Part shown: in pieces, positions 20,801-29,455 of the stretch | Numbering within the stretch: position 1 is the first letter of the stretch | How the letters are laid out: each line of letters begins with the position of its first letter | Origin: Mesohalobacter halotolerans | GTDB lineage: Bacteria > Bacteroidota > Bacteroidia > Flavobacteriales > Flavobacteriaceae | Direction: 5' to 3' | Length of the DNA: 64,000 nucleotides | Assembly (NCBI RefSeq): GCF_006120725.1 | Contig: NZ_SWMU01000003.1 | Span: 124,001 to 188,000, forward strand | The notes under the pieces: generated by a model | The model's input: the letters and a program-made list of their open reading frames with translations, nothing else | The model's database searches: none | Told to the model about the DNA's origin: nothing | Program-made: the position numbers and the translations under genes

Positions 20801-22165
20801 TTAAGTTGATTTAACATCGTCGACATCTTTGACACGAGTTACGAGTAATGCAGCAATAATCATACTGGCTCCAGATAAAACCAATGCGAAAATAGCTTGG
20901 TTACTATAAAAGTATTTGACCATTGGTCCGCCAATGATGCCATTTAAAATTTGAGGTAAAACAATAAAAAAGTTGAATATTCCCATATAAACACCCATTT
21001 TTTTTGGGTTTATAGCCCCGGCTAGAATAGCATAAGGCATCGACAAAATACTAGCCCACGCAATTCCAATGCCTATCATGGGTAGAATTAACCAATAGCG
21101 ATCAGGCATAATATAGATAGACATAAAACTTATACCACCTATTATCAAGGCATACATATGGGTTGACTTTCTTCCGATATATTTTGAGATTTTCCCTAAT
21201 GATAACGCCACAGGAATTGATACTAAGTTGTAAATGCCAAATAGAATACCAACCCAATCTCCGGCATTATTAAAAGCTTCACTTGAAGAGTCTGTGTGTG
21301 GCAAGTTGTAAAAATGTTGTGCAATTGCCGGAGTGGAAAACACCCACATACCAAATAGCGCAAACCACGAGAAAAATTGCACCCAACTGAGTTGCTTCAT
21401 GGTTGTTGGCATTTTTACAAAATCTACAAAGATATCTGTGAGCTTGGCTTTGTCTTTGGGTTTGACCTCTGTGATTTCATCGAGTTTTTGAGCTTTAGCT
21501 TTTTCAATTTTATCGAGTTCTTCAGGAGAATACTCTTTTGTTGTCACAACAGTCACTAAAATCGTGACGATAAGCACTGCTGCGCCAATTATAAAAGACA
21601 ATATAAGGTTAAGCGGTACGGCGCCTTCATCTGCGCGGTTGGCTACCCCAAAATATTCGGTTAAAACATAAGGCAACCATGAACCAACAACCGCACCAAC
21701 ACCAATTAAGACCGTTTGCGTAGTAAAGCCTACAGTACGCTGTTCTTCATTTAAAATATCTGCTACAAAAGCTCTGAAGGGCTCCATTGAGATATTAAAA
21801 GACGCATCCATAATCATCAACATTCCTGTTCCAACCCATAAAGCTGGTAAAAATGCAATAAATAAATCGGCTTGTGGCAATAGAACTAAACCTATTGAAG
21901 CTAAGATAGCTCCAACCAAAAAATAGGGCTTACGTCTACCAAATCTATTCCAGGTATTGTCGCTGTAATGACCAACGAGAGGTTGTACAATCAAACCCAT
22001 TATTGGTGCGATAAGCCAAAACCATGACAATTGGTGAACATCTGCCCCAAAAGATTGTAAGATACGGCTTGCGTTGGCGTTTTGCAAAGCAAAGCCCATT
22101 TGTATACCCAAGAAACCAAAACTGATATAGGTGATTTCTAAAGCAGATAACCTACGTTTTTGCAT
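20801..22165 (-). CDS. MFS transporter, putative maltose/oligosaccharide carrier
   Basis: A 454-residue protein with about 12 hydrophobic segments, of the glycoside-pentoside-hexuronide/SLC45-like branch of the major facilitator superfamily. The inter-helix motif HYSDNTWNRFGRRKPY near residue 62 is characteristic, and a charged cytoplasmic loop lies around residues 215-240. Flavobacterial homologues next to maltose phosphorylase are annotated as maltose transporters. The position just downstream of the lacI-type gene and upstream of pgmB and mapA supports inner-membrane import of maltose. The exact substrate is inferred from neighbours. Confidence 0.9.
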   Translation of the reverse strand: MQKRRLSALEITYISFGFLGIQMGFALQNANASRILQSFGADVHQLSWFWLIAPIMGLIVQPLVGHYSDNTWNRFGRRKPYFLVGAILASIGLVLLPQADLFIAFLPALWVGTGMLMIMDASFNISMEPFRAFVADILNEEQRTVGFTTQTVLIGVGAVVGSWLPYVLTEYFGVANRADEGAVPLNLILSFIIGAAVLIVTILVTVVTTKEYSPEELDKIEKAKAQKLDEITEVKPKDKAKLTDIFVDFVKMPTTMKQLSWVQFFSWFALFGMWVFSTPAIAQHFYNLPHTDSSSEAFNNAGDWVGILFGIYNLVSIPVALSLGKISKYIGRKSTHMYALIIGGISFMSIYIMPDRYWLILPMIGIGIAWASILSMPYAILAGAINPKKMGVYMGIFNFFIVLPQILNGIIGGPMVKYFYSNQAIFALVLSGASMIIAALLVTRVKDVDDVKST

Positions 22166-22253
22166 ATCGTTTGAATTAAATTAAAAAACGATAAGCTTTG
22201 GTGACAAAACTTAAAGGGAAGTAAAAAGTAGTTTTGTAATACAAATATAAAAA

Positions 22254-23306
22254 TTATTTTGATTTATGTGTAGTTTCTCTTTCAATTATATCTGTATCAA
22301 CGATTACAGTTTCAAAGCGTTCAATCTCTTCCCTGTCTTTTTCTAAACGGTTGATTAATAATCGGGCTGCTGTTCTTCCCATTTCAAAACCGTTTTGACT
22401 CACTGTAGTAAGCGGCGGATAAGCGTGTTTTGACAATACCCCATCTGTAAAGCCTATAACTTGCATATCATGAGGAATGTCAAGACCAAGTTTTCGAGCA
22501 ACTTTCATCGCAGTAACTGCATAAAGTTCGTTGACAGCAAAAATGGCATCGAGATCTTTATTTTTTGATAGGAAGTCTGAAATTTGATCTTCTAAAGCTT
22601 CTAAATTGTCTTCTGAACTAAACTCATCATGAATTTTTAAAATGTAAGATAAATTAACGTCTTTTTGATTTTTCTCAAGGGCTTTTAAATAGCCTTCAGT
22701 TCTCAGTCTTCCTACGCTTACGTAATCTTTTGTACTTATAATACCTATATTCTTAGAGCCATTACCTATAAGTTTTTGAACCGCTTGTTGAGAAGTTCGG
22801 ACATCGTCTACTATAACTTTATCACAATCCATATTATCTAAAACACGATCAAACATCACAATCGGTATACCTTGATCTATGGTTTCATGTAAATGATGAT
22901 AATCGCCAATAGATAAAGTTTCTTTAGCTACTGACATGATAAAACCATCTATGCTTCCATTTGCTAGAGTGTCTAAATTGATTACTTCTTTTTTAAAGGA
23001 CTCATTAGAAAGTCCAACAATGACATTATATCCATGCTCATTGGCATAAGATTCGATCCCTGAAATCACAGTAGTAAAAAAATGATGGACGATTTCTGGA
23101 ATGATCACACCTAGAGTTTGGGTCTTTCTATTTTTTAAACTTAAAGCGATATTATTAGGCCTGTAATTATAAAGCTTGGCAAAAGCTTTGACTTTCTCTT
23201 TGGTTTCTTTACCAATTTCTTTGCTATCCCTTAAAGCTTTAGAAACCGTAGACACTGATACATCGAGCTCTTTAGCGATGAGTTTTAAAGTCGGTTTTTG
23301 TTTCAT
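22254..23306 (-). CDS. LacI-family transcriptional regulator
   Basis: A 350-residue LacI/GalR regulator. The N-terminal helix-turn-helix spans about residues 7-27 (IAKELDVSVSTVSKALRDS), with the hinge helix region RPNNIALSLK. The periplasmic-binding-protein-like sugar domain (TLGVIIPEIVHHFFT onward) reaches the end. It is divergent from susC and heads the minus-strand starch operon, so it is the obvious local regulator. Two operator-like repeats lie in the shared intergenic region at 23463-23497. The effector is probably maltose or a derivative, by analogy. Confidence 0.94.
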   Translation of the reverse strand: MKQKPTLKLIAKELDVSVSTVSKALRDSKEIGKETKEKVKAFAKLYNYRPNNIALSLKNRKTQTLGVIIPEIVHHFFTTVISGIESYANEHGYNVIVGLSNESFKKEVINLDTLANGSIDGFIMSVAKETLSIGDYHHLHETIDQGIPIVMFDRVLDNMDCDKVIVDDVRTSQQAVQKLIGNGSKNIGIISTKDYVSVGRLRTEGYLKALEKNQKDVNLSYILKIHDEFSSEDNLEALEDQISDFLSKNKDLDAIFAVNELYAVTAMKVARKLGLDIPHDMQVIGFTDGVLSKHAYPPLTTVSQNGFEMGRTAARLLINRLEKDREEIERFETVIVDTDIIERETTHKSK

Positions 23307-23462
23307 TGGACTAAATATTAGAAAATTTAAATTCTAAATATGATATAAATATAGGAATAAGATTAGGTATAGCTTTTAGATTTATTCAAAAAAAAGGATT
23401 TATTCAATAGTTTTTTTATCATAATCTCACTTTAAAATGTTAAAATCAAAAAGTTGTCAACA

Positions 23463-23497
23463 CGAAAACGTTTGCGGTTCTTCGAAAATGTTTGCGT
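23463..23497 (+). promoter_or_regulatory. Tandem LacI-type operator-like sites between the regulator and susC
   Basis: Two near-identical 15-mers, CGAAAACGTTTGCGG (23463-23477) and CGAAAATGTTTGCGT (23483-23497), are spaced 20 bases apart start to start, so both face the same side of the helix within two turns. Each has a near-palindromic AAACGTTT-like core with CG ends, as is usual for LacI-family operators. They lie 71-105 bases before the susC start and about 160 bases before the regulator's own start. The 261-base spacer contains no gene. Confidence 0.65.
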
Positions 23498-23567
23498 TAG
23501 ACATTGTTTAATTAATTTTACGATTGGAAGTAAAAAGTAACATATTATTAACACAAATCACTCATTT

Positions 23568-26498
23568 ATGAAGACGTTTAAATATTTATGTCTGTTCTTG
23601 TTTTTACCACTAGGTGTTTTTGCTCAAAATACCGTTAGTGGTACTGTGGTCGACGATCAAAATTTACCCATTCCCGGTGTAAATATTTTGATTGAGGACA
23701 CTCAGCGTGGAACGACAACAGACTTTGACGGTAACTACAACATTGAAATCAACAATGGTGAAGTTTTGGTTTTTTCTTATTTAGGATTTAAAACCCAGAA
23801 AATAAGTTATACCGGACAATCAGAAATTAATGTACAACTTACACCAGACCAATCTCAACTTGAAGAAGTTGTTCTCATTGGTTATGGTACAAGTACCAAA
23901 AAAGATTTAACAGGTTCGGTGACCGCAATTTCTGAAGACGATTTTACAAAGGGTAATATTATTACGCCAGAGAACTTAATCAACGGTCGTGCAGCAGGTG
24001 TTACAGTTAAAACCAGTGGTGCACCGGGATCGGGTTCTGAAATAAGAATTCGTGGTGGTGGTTCTCTTAACGCCAACAATCAACCGCTGATTGTGGTTGA
24101 TGGATTACCATTAAGTAATGATAATGTCGGCGGTGGTCGATCCATTCTATCTTCTATTAATCCGAATGATATTGAGTCTTTCTCTATCTTAAAAGATGCC
24201 GCAGCAACCGCCATTTATGGTAACAGAGCTTCTGCGGGTGTAATCATCATTAAAACCAAAAAGGGAACTAAAGATTTTCAAGTCGATTTTAACTATACCG
24301 CTGGGGTATATAGTTTGATGAATGAAATCGATGTGTTTTCTCCAGAAGGCTTTAGAGACATCATTGCTCAAGAAAGACCAGATGACGTCGATAAATTAGG
24401 TAATGCTAATACCAACTGGCAAGATGAAATTTACCGCGTCGCCAACTCGTTTGATCACAATTTATCGGTTAGAGGTCAATTGTTTGACAAAATCCCGGTT
24501 CGCTTGTCTTTAGGACGCCTAGACCAACAAGGAATTCGATTAACAAGTCAGTTTGAACGTAATTCAGTCTCTACTTCTATTAACCCTACATTTTTTGACG
24601 ATAGATTAAGAATTAACCTCAACGCAAATTATACGCGTGAAAGCAACCGATTTGCTGATGGTGTAGAAGGTGCAGCGATTCGCTTTGACCCGACGCAACC
24701 GGTGAGAGATCCTAACTCACCCTTTGGTGGTTTCTTTGAATATTATGACCCGAACAACAATAATGAACCCTTATTAGGCACCAGAAACCCTGTAGCAAGT
24801 TTACTACAACGCCGAAATGTTACGGATGTTGATCGTTTTTACGGGAACTTAAACTTAGATTATAGATTTCATTTTTTACCACAAGTGAGAGCCGTTGTGA
24901 ATTTTGGTTTTGACGATTCTAGTGGTAGCGGAACTAATGAATTATCTCGTGAAAGTATCAATGGACAACGTTTTAATGACGGGACATTCAATGGAAGTTT
25001 TTCTAGATTTACAAGTGATATCAGAAATACCTTATTTGATGCTTATTTAAAGTTTGATGATGACATCACTGACGACATCAGCTTAAGAGGTACTGTTGGT
25101 TATTCTTATCAAGAGTTTCAAAATGAAAGCTTTTCTACAGGGGAGACTCGTGAAGAAGCGCAAGTAGATGACTCAGATGTCAACACTTTACCCGATGTGG
25201 TATTAATTGGATATATTGGTCGTGCCTTTGTCAGTTTTAAAGATAAATATATTGCCTCCTACTCGATTAGACGCGATGGATCTTCACGTTTTGCTGAAGG
25301 CAACAAATGGGGAACATTTCAATCGGCAGCCTTGTCATGGAATATTTCTGATGAAAATTTCTTAGAAGATTCTGAAGTGGTTTCTAATTTAAAATTAAGA
25401 GCCAGTTATGGTGAAACAGGACAACAGGAAATTGGTCCACGTATTATCGGTCTTGAAAGCTTTGCAACCTCACAGCCTACAGCTCAAGTCATTTTTGGTG
25501 GTGCGCCTTTAACGGCTGGTTTTCCGAATGCAAGAAATGAAAATTTAACTTGGGAAACCGCTAAAACTTATAACATCGGTATTGACTATGGTTTATTTGA
25601 TAATAGAATTACGGGGACATTAGATGTTTATACTAGAGATACAGAAGATCTGTTTGTCGTTGCACCTGTACCGGAAGGTTCAAATTTTACGAATACTATC
25701 GAACAAAATTCAGGAACTTTAAATACACAAGGTCTTGAATTTGGGATCAATGCTTTAGTGTTTGATGCAGAAGGAGATTCTGATAAATTTGATTGGAATG
25801 TAAATTATAACTTCACTTTACTTAATCAAGAGTTGGATGAATTAGCTAATGATTCTGATATTCCCGTTGGTGGCATTGGTGGTGGTACCGGTGGTTTTAT
25901 TCAATTGCACAGTGTAGGTCATGCCCCAAACTCATTTTGGGTGTTTAACCAAATTTACGATGATAATGGCAGACCCATTGAAGGCGCTTATGCAGATTTA
26001 AATGGTGACAACATCATTAATGATGACGATCGTTATTTATTTAGAGATCCTGATGCCGATATTACTATGGGCTTTCAATCGACAATGAACTACAAGAACT
26101 TTGATTTCTCCTTTAATATGAGAGCGAGTTTAGGCAATTATGTCTATAATAACGTCAATTCTGCAAGAGCTCAATTTCAATTTTTACAAGACAATACGGC
26201 TCTAGGGAACATCCCAACCCAAGTTTTAGAAACAGGATTTCAAAACACCTCTGATGTGATTCGTTCTGATATATATATCGAAAATGCCTCATTTTTAAGA
26301 ATGGACAACTTTCAATTGGGTTATACGTTTCAAGATGTGGTTCAGAAAAGTTCAACACTTAGAGTTTGGGCCGGTATGAACAATGTGTTTGTCATCACAG
26401 ATTACTCTGGCCTAGATCCAGAAGTATTTGGTGGGATAGACAATACAATTTTCCCTAGACCTCAAACCTTTTTAATGGGCTTAAATTTCAAATTTTAA
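23568..26498 (+). CDS. susC: SusC/RagA-family TonB-linked outer-membrane protein
   Basis: A 976-residue TonB-dependent transporter. The signal peptide is cleaved near VFAQ (residue 20). A carboxypeptidase-regulatory-like domain covers about residues 22-103 (VSGTVVDDQNLPIPGVNI), then LEEVVLIGYGTSTKKDLTGS, the plug (IRGGGSLNANNQPLIVVDG), and a large beta-barrel ending in a C-terminal Phe (GLNFKF). With SusD it imports malto-oligosaccharides through the outer membrane using TonB energy. It is the first gene of the plus-strand arm, with LacI-type sites upstream. Confidence 0.96.
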   Translation: MKTFKYLCLFLFLPLGVFAQNTVSGTVVDDQNLPIPGVNILIEDTQRGTTTDFDGNYNIEINNGEVLVFSYLGFKTQKISYTGQSEINVQLTPDQSQLEEVVLIGYGTSTKKDLTGSVTAISEDDFTKGNIITPENLINGRAAGVTVKTSGAPGSGSEIRIRGGGSLNANNQPLIVVDGLPLSNDNVGGGRSILSSINPNDIESFSILKDAAATAIYGNRASAGVIIIKTKKGTKDFQVDFNYTAGVYSLMNEIDVFSPEGFRDIIAQERPDDVDKLGNANTNWQDEIYRVANSFDHNLSVRGQLFDKIPVRLSLGRLDQQGIRLTSQFERNSVSTSINPTFFDDRLRINLNANYTRESNRFADGVEGAAIRFDPTQPVRDPNSPFGGFFEYYDPNNNNEPLLGTRNPVASLLQRRNVTDVDRFYGNLNLDYRFHFLPQVRAVVNFGFDDSSGSGTNELSRESINGQRFNDGTFNGSFSRFTSDIRNTLFDAYLKFDDDITDDISLRGTVGYSYQEFQNESFSTGETREEAQVDDSDVNTLPDVVLIGYIGRAFVSFKDKYIASYSIRRDGSSRFAEGNKWGTFQSAALSWNISDENFLEDSEVVSNLKLRASYGETGQQEIGPRIIGLESFATSQPTAQVIFGGAPLTAGFPNARNENLTWETAKTYNIGIDYGLFDNRITGTLDVYTRDTEDLFVVAPVPEGSNFTNTIEQNSGTLNTQGLEFGINALVFDAEGDSDKFDWNVNYNFTLLNQELDELANDSDIPVGGIGGGTGGFIQLHSVGHAPNSFWVFNQIYDDNGRPIEGAYADLNGDNIINDDDRYLFRDPDADITMGFQSTMNYKNFDFSFNMRASLGNYVYNNVNSARAQFQFLQDNTALGNIPTQVLETGFQNTSDVIRSDIYIENASFLRMDNFQLGYTFQDVVQKSSTLRVWAGMNNVFVITDYSGLDPEVFGGIDNTIFPRPQTFLMGLNFKF

Positions 26499-26553
26499 GA
26501 AATGTTTTACAGGCTTAATAGTCTGAATACCTTATATTTAATATTAAAATAAG

Positions 26554-28176
26554 ATGAAAATGAAAATAATGAAAAAATTAAATTTAATCTATCTATTTGC
26601 AGGACTGCTGTTTTTAGTTTCTTCGTGCGAAGACGATTTAAATACAGTCCCATTAGATGATGACGCTTCTACGGCGGAAGACTTTTTCAGTCAAGATAAT
26701 GCTTATAAAAGTCTCCTAGCCGGTGTTTATGGCAATTTAAGTTTGACTAGTGCTGGTGGTGCTTTTGGTTCAAATATTGGTGGCTTAGACCCAGGTACAA
26801 GTCAATATGGACGAGCTTTGATGAATCTTCAAACCTTTACCACAGATGAAGCTATCTGGTCTTACGAAAATGACCCCGGTATTGCCGAATTACAACGTAC
26901 AACCTGGACGCCTGCAAACGTCATCATTCGTGGAGCTTTTGGACGTATAATGGGAAGTGTAGCTTTTGCAAATGAATTTTTAAGACAATCTACAGAAGCT
27001 AAATTAAACTCCCGTGATATCAGTGGAGAAGAACTTCAAGAAATGCCAACATTTAGAGCTGAAGCAAGATTATTGAGGGCATTATCTTACTACCATATGC
27101 TAGACTTATTTGGCAAAGCTCATTTTATTACAGAAGAAGACCCTGTAGGTGTATTTAGAAATGAAGAAATTGTAGGTGTTGACCTGTTCAATTACATCGA
27201 ATCTGAACTCTTAGAAATTATACCAGATTTAAAAGACGCTAGAACCAATGAATATGCCAGAGCTGATAAAGCTGTAGCTTGGATGATTTTAGCTAAGCTT
27301 TATCTCAATGCTGAAGTATATATTGGTGAAGACCGCTATGCAGATGCTTTAGAATATTCCCAAAATATCATAGATGCAGGTTACAGTTTAACACCAAATT
27401 ATCAAGATGTCTTTAGAGGAGATAATGATGTAAATGGCGCGCAAAATGAAGTTATTTTCCCTGTGCCGGCAGATGGCGAATTTTCGCAGTCTTTTGGCCC
27501 AACAACGGTTATGACCAATGGTGCTGTAGGTAGTATTGAACAAAATGGAGCTAATCTTGGCGTTACAGAAGGTGGCTGGGGCGGTGCTATACGCTTATCA
27601 CCGCAGTTTGTGTCGCTTTTTCAAGGCGCTGAATTTACAAATGATGCTAGAAATGGCATTATCTCAGAAGATAGACCTATTAATATTACTGATGTATCCA
27701 ATCGCGATCAAGGTTATATTTTAGAAAAATTTACAGATCTCAATACATCTGATGACCCGGTAGATGATAATTTAACCTTTTCATCAGTAGATTTTCCAAT
27801 GTTCAGATTAGCTGATGTGTATCTTATGTATGCTGAAGCACACCTTCGAGGTGGGGGTGGCTCATTGACACAAGCGACTGAATATATTAACCTTATAAGA
27901 ACACGTGCACATAATGGCAGCACAACTTGGAATATTTCTGAATCAGATTTAACTTTAGATTTTATCATCGATGAAAGAGCTCGTGAACTCTATTGGGAAT
28001 CTCACAGAAGACAAGACTTAAGACGTTTTGGTTTGTTTACTGGCGCATCTTATGTCTGGACACTCAAAGGAAATTCTTTAAGTGGTATTCCAATAGCTGA
28101 TTATAGAGGCTTATTCCCTATTCCAAGTGAAAGCTTATCAGCCAATCCAAATTTAACTCAAAATCCTGGTTACTAA
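26554..28176 (+). CDS. susD: SusD/RagB-family starch-binding outer-membrane lipoprotein
   Basis: A 540-residue SusD family protein with a lipoprotein signal ending LVSSC. TPR-like helical regions include FRAEARLLRALSYYHMLDLFG, a hallmark of the family, and the C-terminal RagB stretch FIIDERARELYWESHRRQDLRRFG is present. It caps SusC and binds glycan at the cell surface. The start is ambiguous: ATG at 26554, 26560 or 26569 are all in frame, and the third (MKKLNLIYLF) gives the most usual signal peptide. It lies 55 bases after susC. Confidence 0.95.
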   Translation: MKMKIMKKLNLIYLFAGLLFLVSSCEDDLNTVPLDDDASTAEDFFSQDNAYKSLLAGVYGNLSLTSAGGAFGSNIGGLDPGTSQYGRALMNLQTFTTDEAIWSYENDPGIAELQRTTWTPANVIIRGAFGRIMGSVAFANEFLRQSTEAKLNSRDISGEELQEMPTFRAEARLLRALSYYHMLDLFGKAHFITEEDPVGVFRNEEIVGVDLFNYIESELLEIIPDLKDARTNEYARADKAVAWMILAKLYLNAEVYIGEDRYADALEYSQNIIDAGYSLTPNYQDVFRGDNDVNGAQNEVIFPVPADGEFSQSFGPTTVMTNGAVGSIEQNGANLGVTEGGWGGAIRLSPQFVSLFQGAEFTNDARNGIISEDRPINITDVSNRDQGYILEKFTDLNTSDDPVDDNLTFSSVDFPMFRLADVYLMYAEAHLRGGGGSLTQATEYINLIRTRAHNGSTTWNISESDLTLDFIIDERARELYWESHRRQDLRRFGLFTGASYVWTLKGNSLSGIPIADYRGLFPIPSESLSANPNLTQNPGY

Positions 28177-28195
28177 TATTTAAAAACTCAAAACA

Positions 28196-29401
28196 ATGAA
28201 AAATAAATTCTTAATTTTAACAATAATTTGCTTAGGCCTATTTGGACTAAAGTCTTGTACAGATGATGATAACTTTAGGTTCCAAACACCAGCAGAAGTT
28301 GAACAGTTGACTATTACAAATAGTTTATTAGGAGAATATTTATTATCGACCCAAACATTTCCTAATATAGCTGAAAGATTTACATGGGAGACACCAGATT
28401 TTGGTGTTGAGTCTAACATCTCATATAACTTAGAATATTCTGTTGATGGTACTTTTGAAAACCCTATTGTTGTTGGTTCAACTACAGAAACCCAACTTTC
28501 AATAAATGTTGAACAATTATGGAATCTAGCCACAACTGAACTAGGGTTAGACAATGATCCAGAGACATTTTTAGTAGATGATAATGGTGACCCTATTTTG
28601 GACGAAGCTGGTAATCCTATTCCAAATGACTCAGGTGAAATGTTCTTTAGAGTTGTAGGTGATTTAGGTACCAATGAAGCTGATAATTCACCTAGCTCAA
28701 TTTCAGATGTACAAATCTTGTTTGTTAGATTATTGTCAAACGATGGTGGCGGTGAAGTAGCGCTTAGAAATTTATTTTTAGTCGGTGACGCTACAGCTCC
28801 TGGTTGGGATAACAACAACAACAATCCACCTATTGTTAGAGATCCTGAAAATCAAAATGTGTACACCTTTACCGGTAAATTTTTAGGCGATCCAGCTGCA
28901 TTTAAACTTTTAGAGCAAAGAGGGGCATGGCAGCCACAATGGGGCTTAAGCGAAGGTGCTTTAGCAAGTTCTGAAGATCTTGGCAGTGACCCGGATGTAT
29001 TTAATATCCCTGGTGGCGAAGGTTATTACAGCATTACTGTCGATATTGACAATGCAACTTTTGATATTCAATCCTTTGATGAATCAGGCTCCACAACTTT
29101 TGCTACTATTGGAATTATAGGTAGTGCTACTACTGGAGATGACTCTGGTTGGAGTGCAGATATGGACATGACTCAATCTACTTTTGATCCACACCTTTGG
29201 TATATGACTGGTCTTGAGCTATTTGATGGTGAAGCTAAATTTAGAGCGGATGATGATTGGGCTGTCAATTGGGGAGCAAACACCGAATTAACTGGGTTCG
29301 CTTCACAAGATGGACCTAATATTCCTGTTGCTGCAGGGACTTATGACGTGTGGTTTAACGACCTGACTGAAACTTATGTTTTTGTAAGATTAGAAGAATA
29401 A
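28196..29401 (+). CDS. susE: SusE/SusF-like outer-membrane starch-binding lipoprotein
   Basis: A 401-residue lipoprotein with signal ending GLKSC (Cys21). The N-terminal SusE-type Ig-like domain (residues about 25-175) contains FTWETPDFGVESNISYNLEYS. Two carbohydrate-binding-like beta domains follow; the first has LFLVGDATAPGWD and FTGKFLGDPAAFKLL, the second GIIGSATTGDDSGWS, resembling SusE/SusF starch-binding modules. It should help hold starch at the cell surface. It follows susD by 19 bases and precedes a strong terminator. Whether it is closer to SusE or SusF cannot be decided by eye. Confidence 0.85.
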   Translation: MKNKFLILTIICLGLFGLKSCTDDDNFRFQTPAEVEQLTITNSLLGEYLLSTQTFPNIAERFTWETPDFGVESNISYNLEYSVDGTFENPIVVGSTTETQLSINVEQLWNLATTELGLDNDPETFLVDDNGDPILDEAGNPIPNDSGEMFFRVVGDLGTNEADNSPSSISDVQILFVRLLSNDGGGEVALRNLFLVGDATAPGWDNNNNNPPIVRDPENQNVYTFTGKFLGDPAAFKLLEQRGAWQPQWGLSEGALASSEDLGSDPDVFNIPGGEGYYSITVDIDNATFDIQSFDESGSTTFATIGIIGSATTGDDSGWSADMDMTQSTFDPHLWYMTGLELFDGEAKFRADDDWAVNWGANTELTGFASQDGPNIPVAAGTYDVWFNDLTETYVFVRLEE

Positions 29402-29410
29402 ATAAAATCA

Positions 29411-29447
29411 CAAAAAGGGCATTTGGAAACAAATGCCCTTTTTTAAT
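29411..29447 (+). terminator. Intrinsic terminator between susE and the amylase gene
   Basis: A 14-bp stem, AAAAAGGGCATTTG (29412-29425) pairing with CAAATGCCCTTTTT (29430-29443), has a GAAA loop and a run of T. It ends just before the amylase start at 29456, so amylase expression needs read-through or its own promoter. Confidence 0.9.
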
Positions 29448-29455
29448 CTTTTATT

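Noticed and set aside
22180-22200. AAAAAACGATAAG upstream of the MFS gene as a third LacI site
   Set aside because: Only the left half resembles the operator; the palindromic right arm is missing.
28180-28824. A 214-codon open frame on the minus strand opposite susE
   Set aside because: It is antisense to a clear lipoprotein gene, has low-complexity Ser/Pro-rich composition without motifs, and is explained by codon bias of the real gene.
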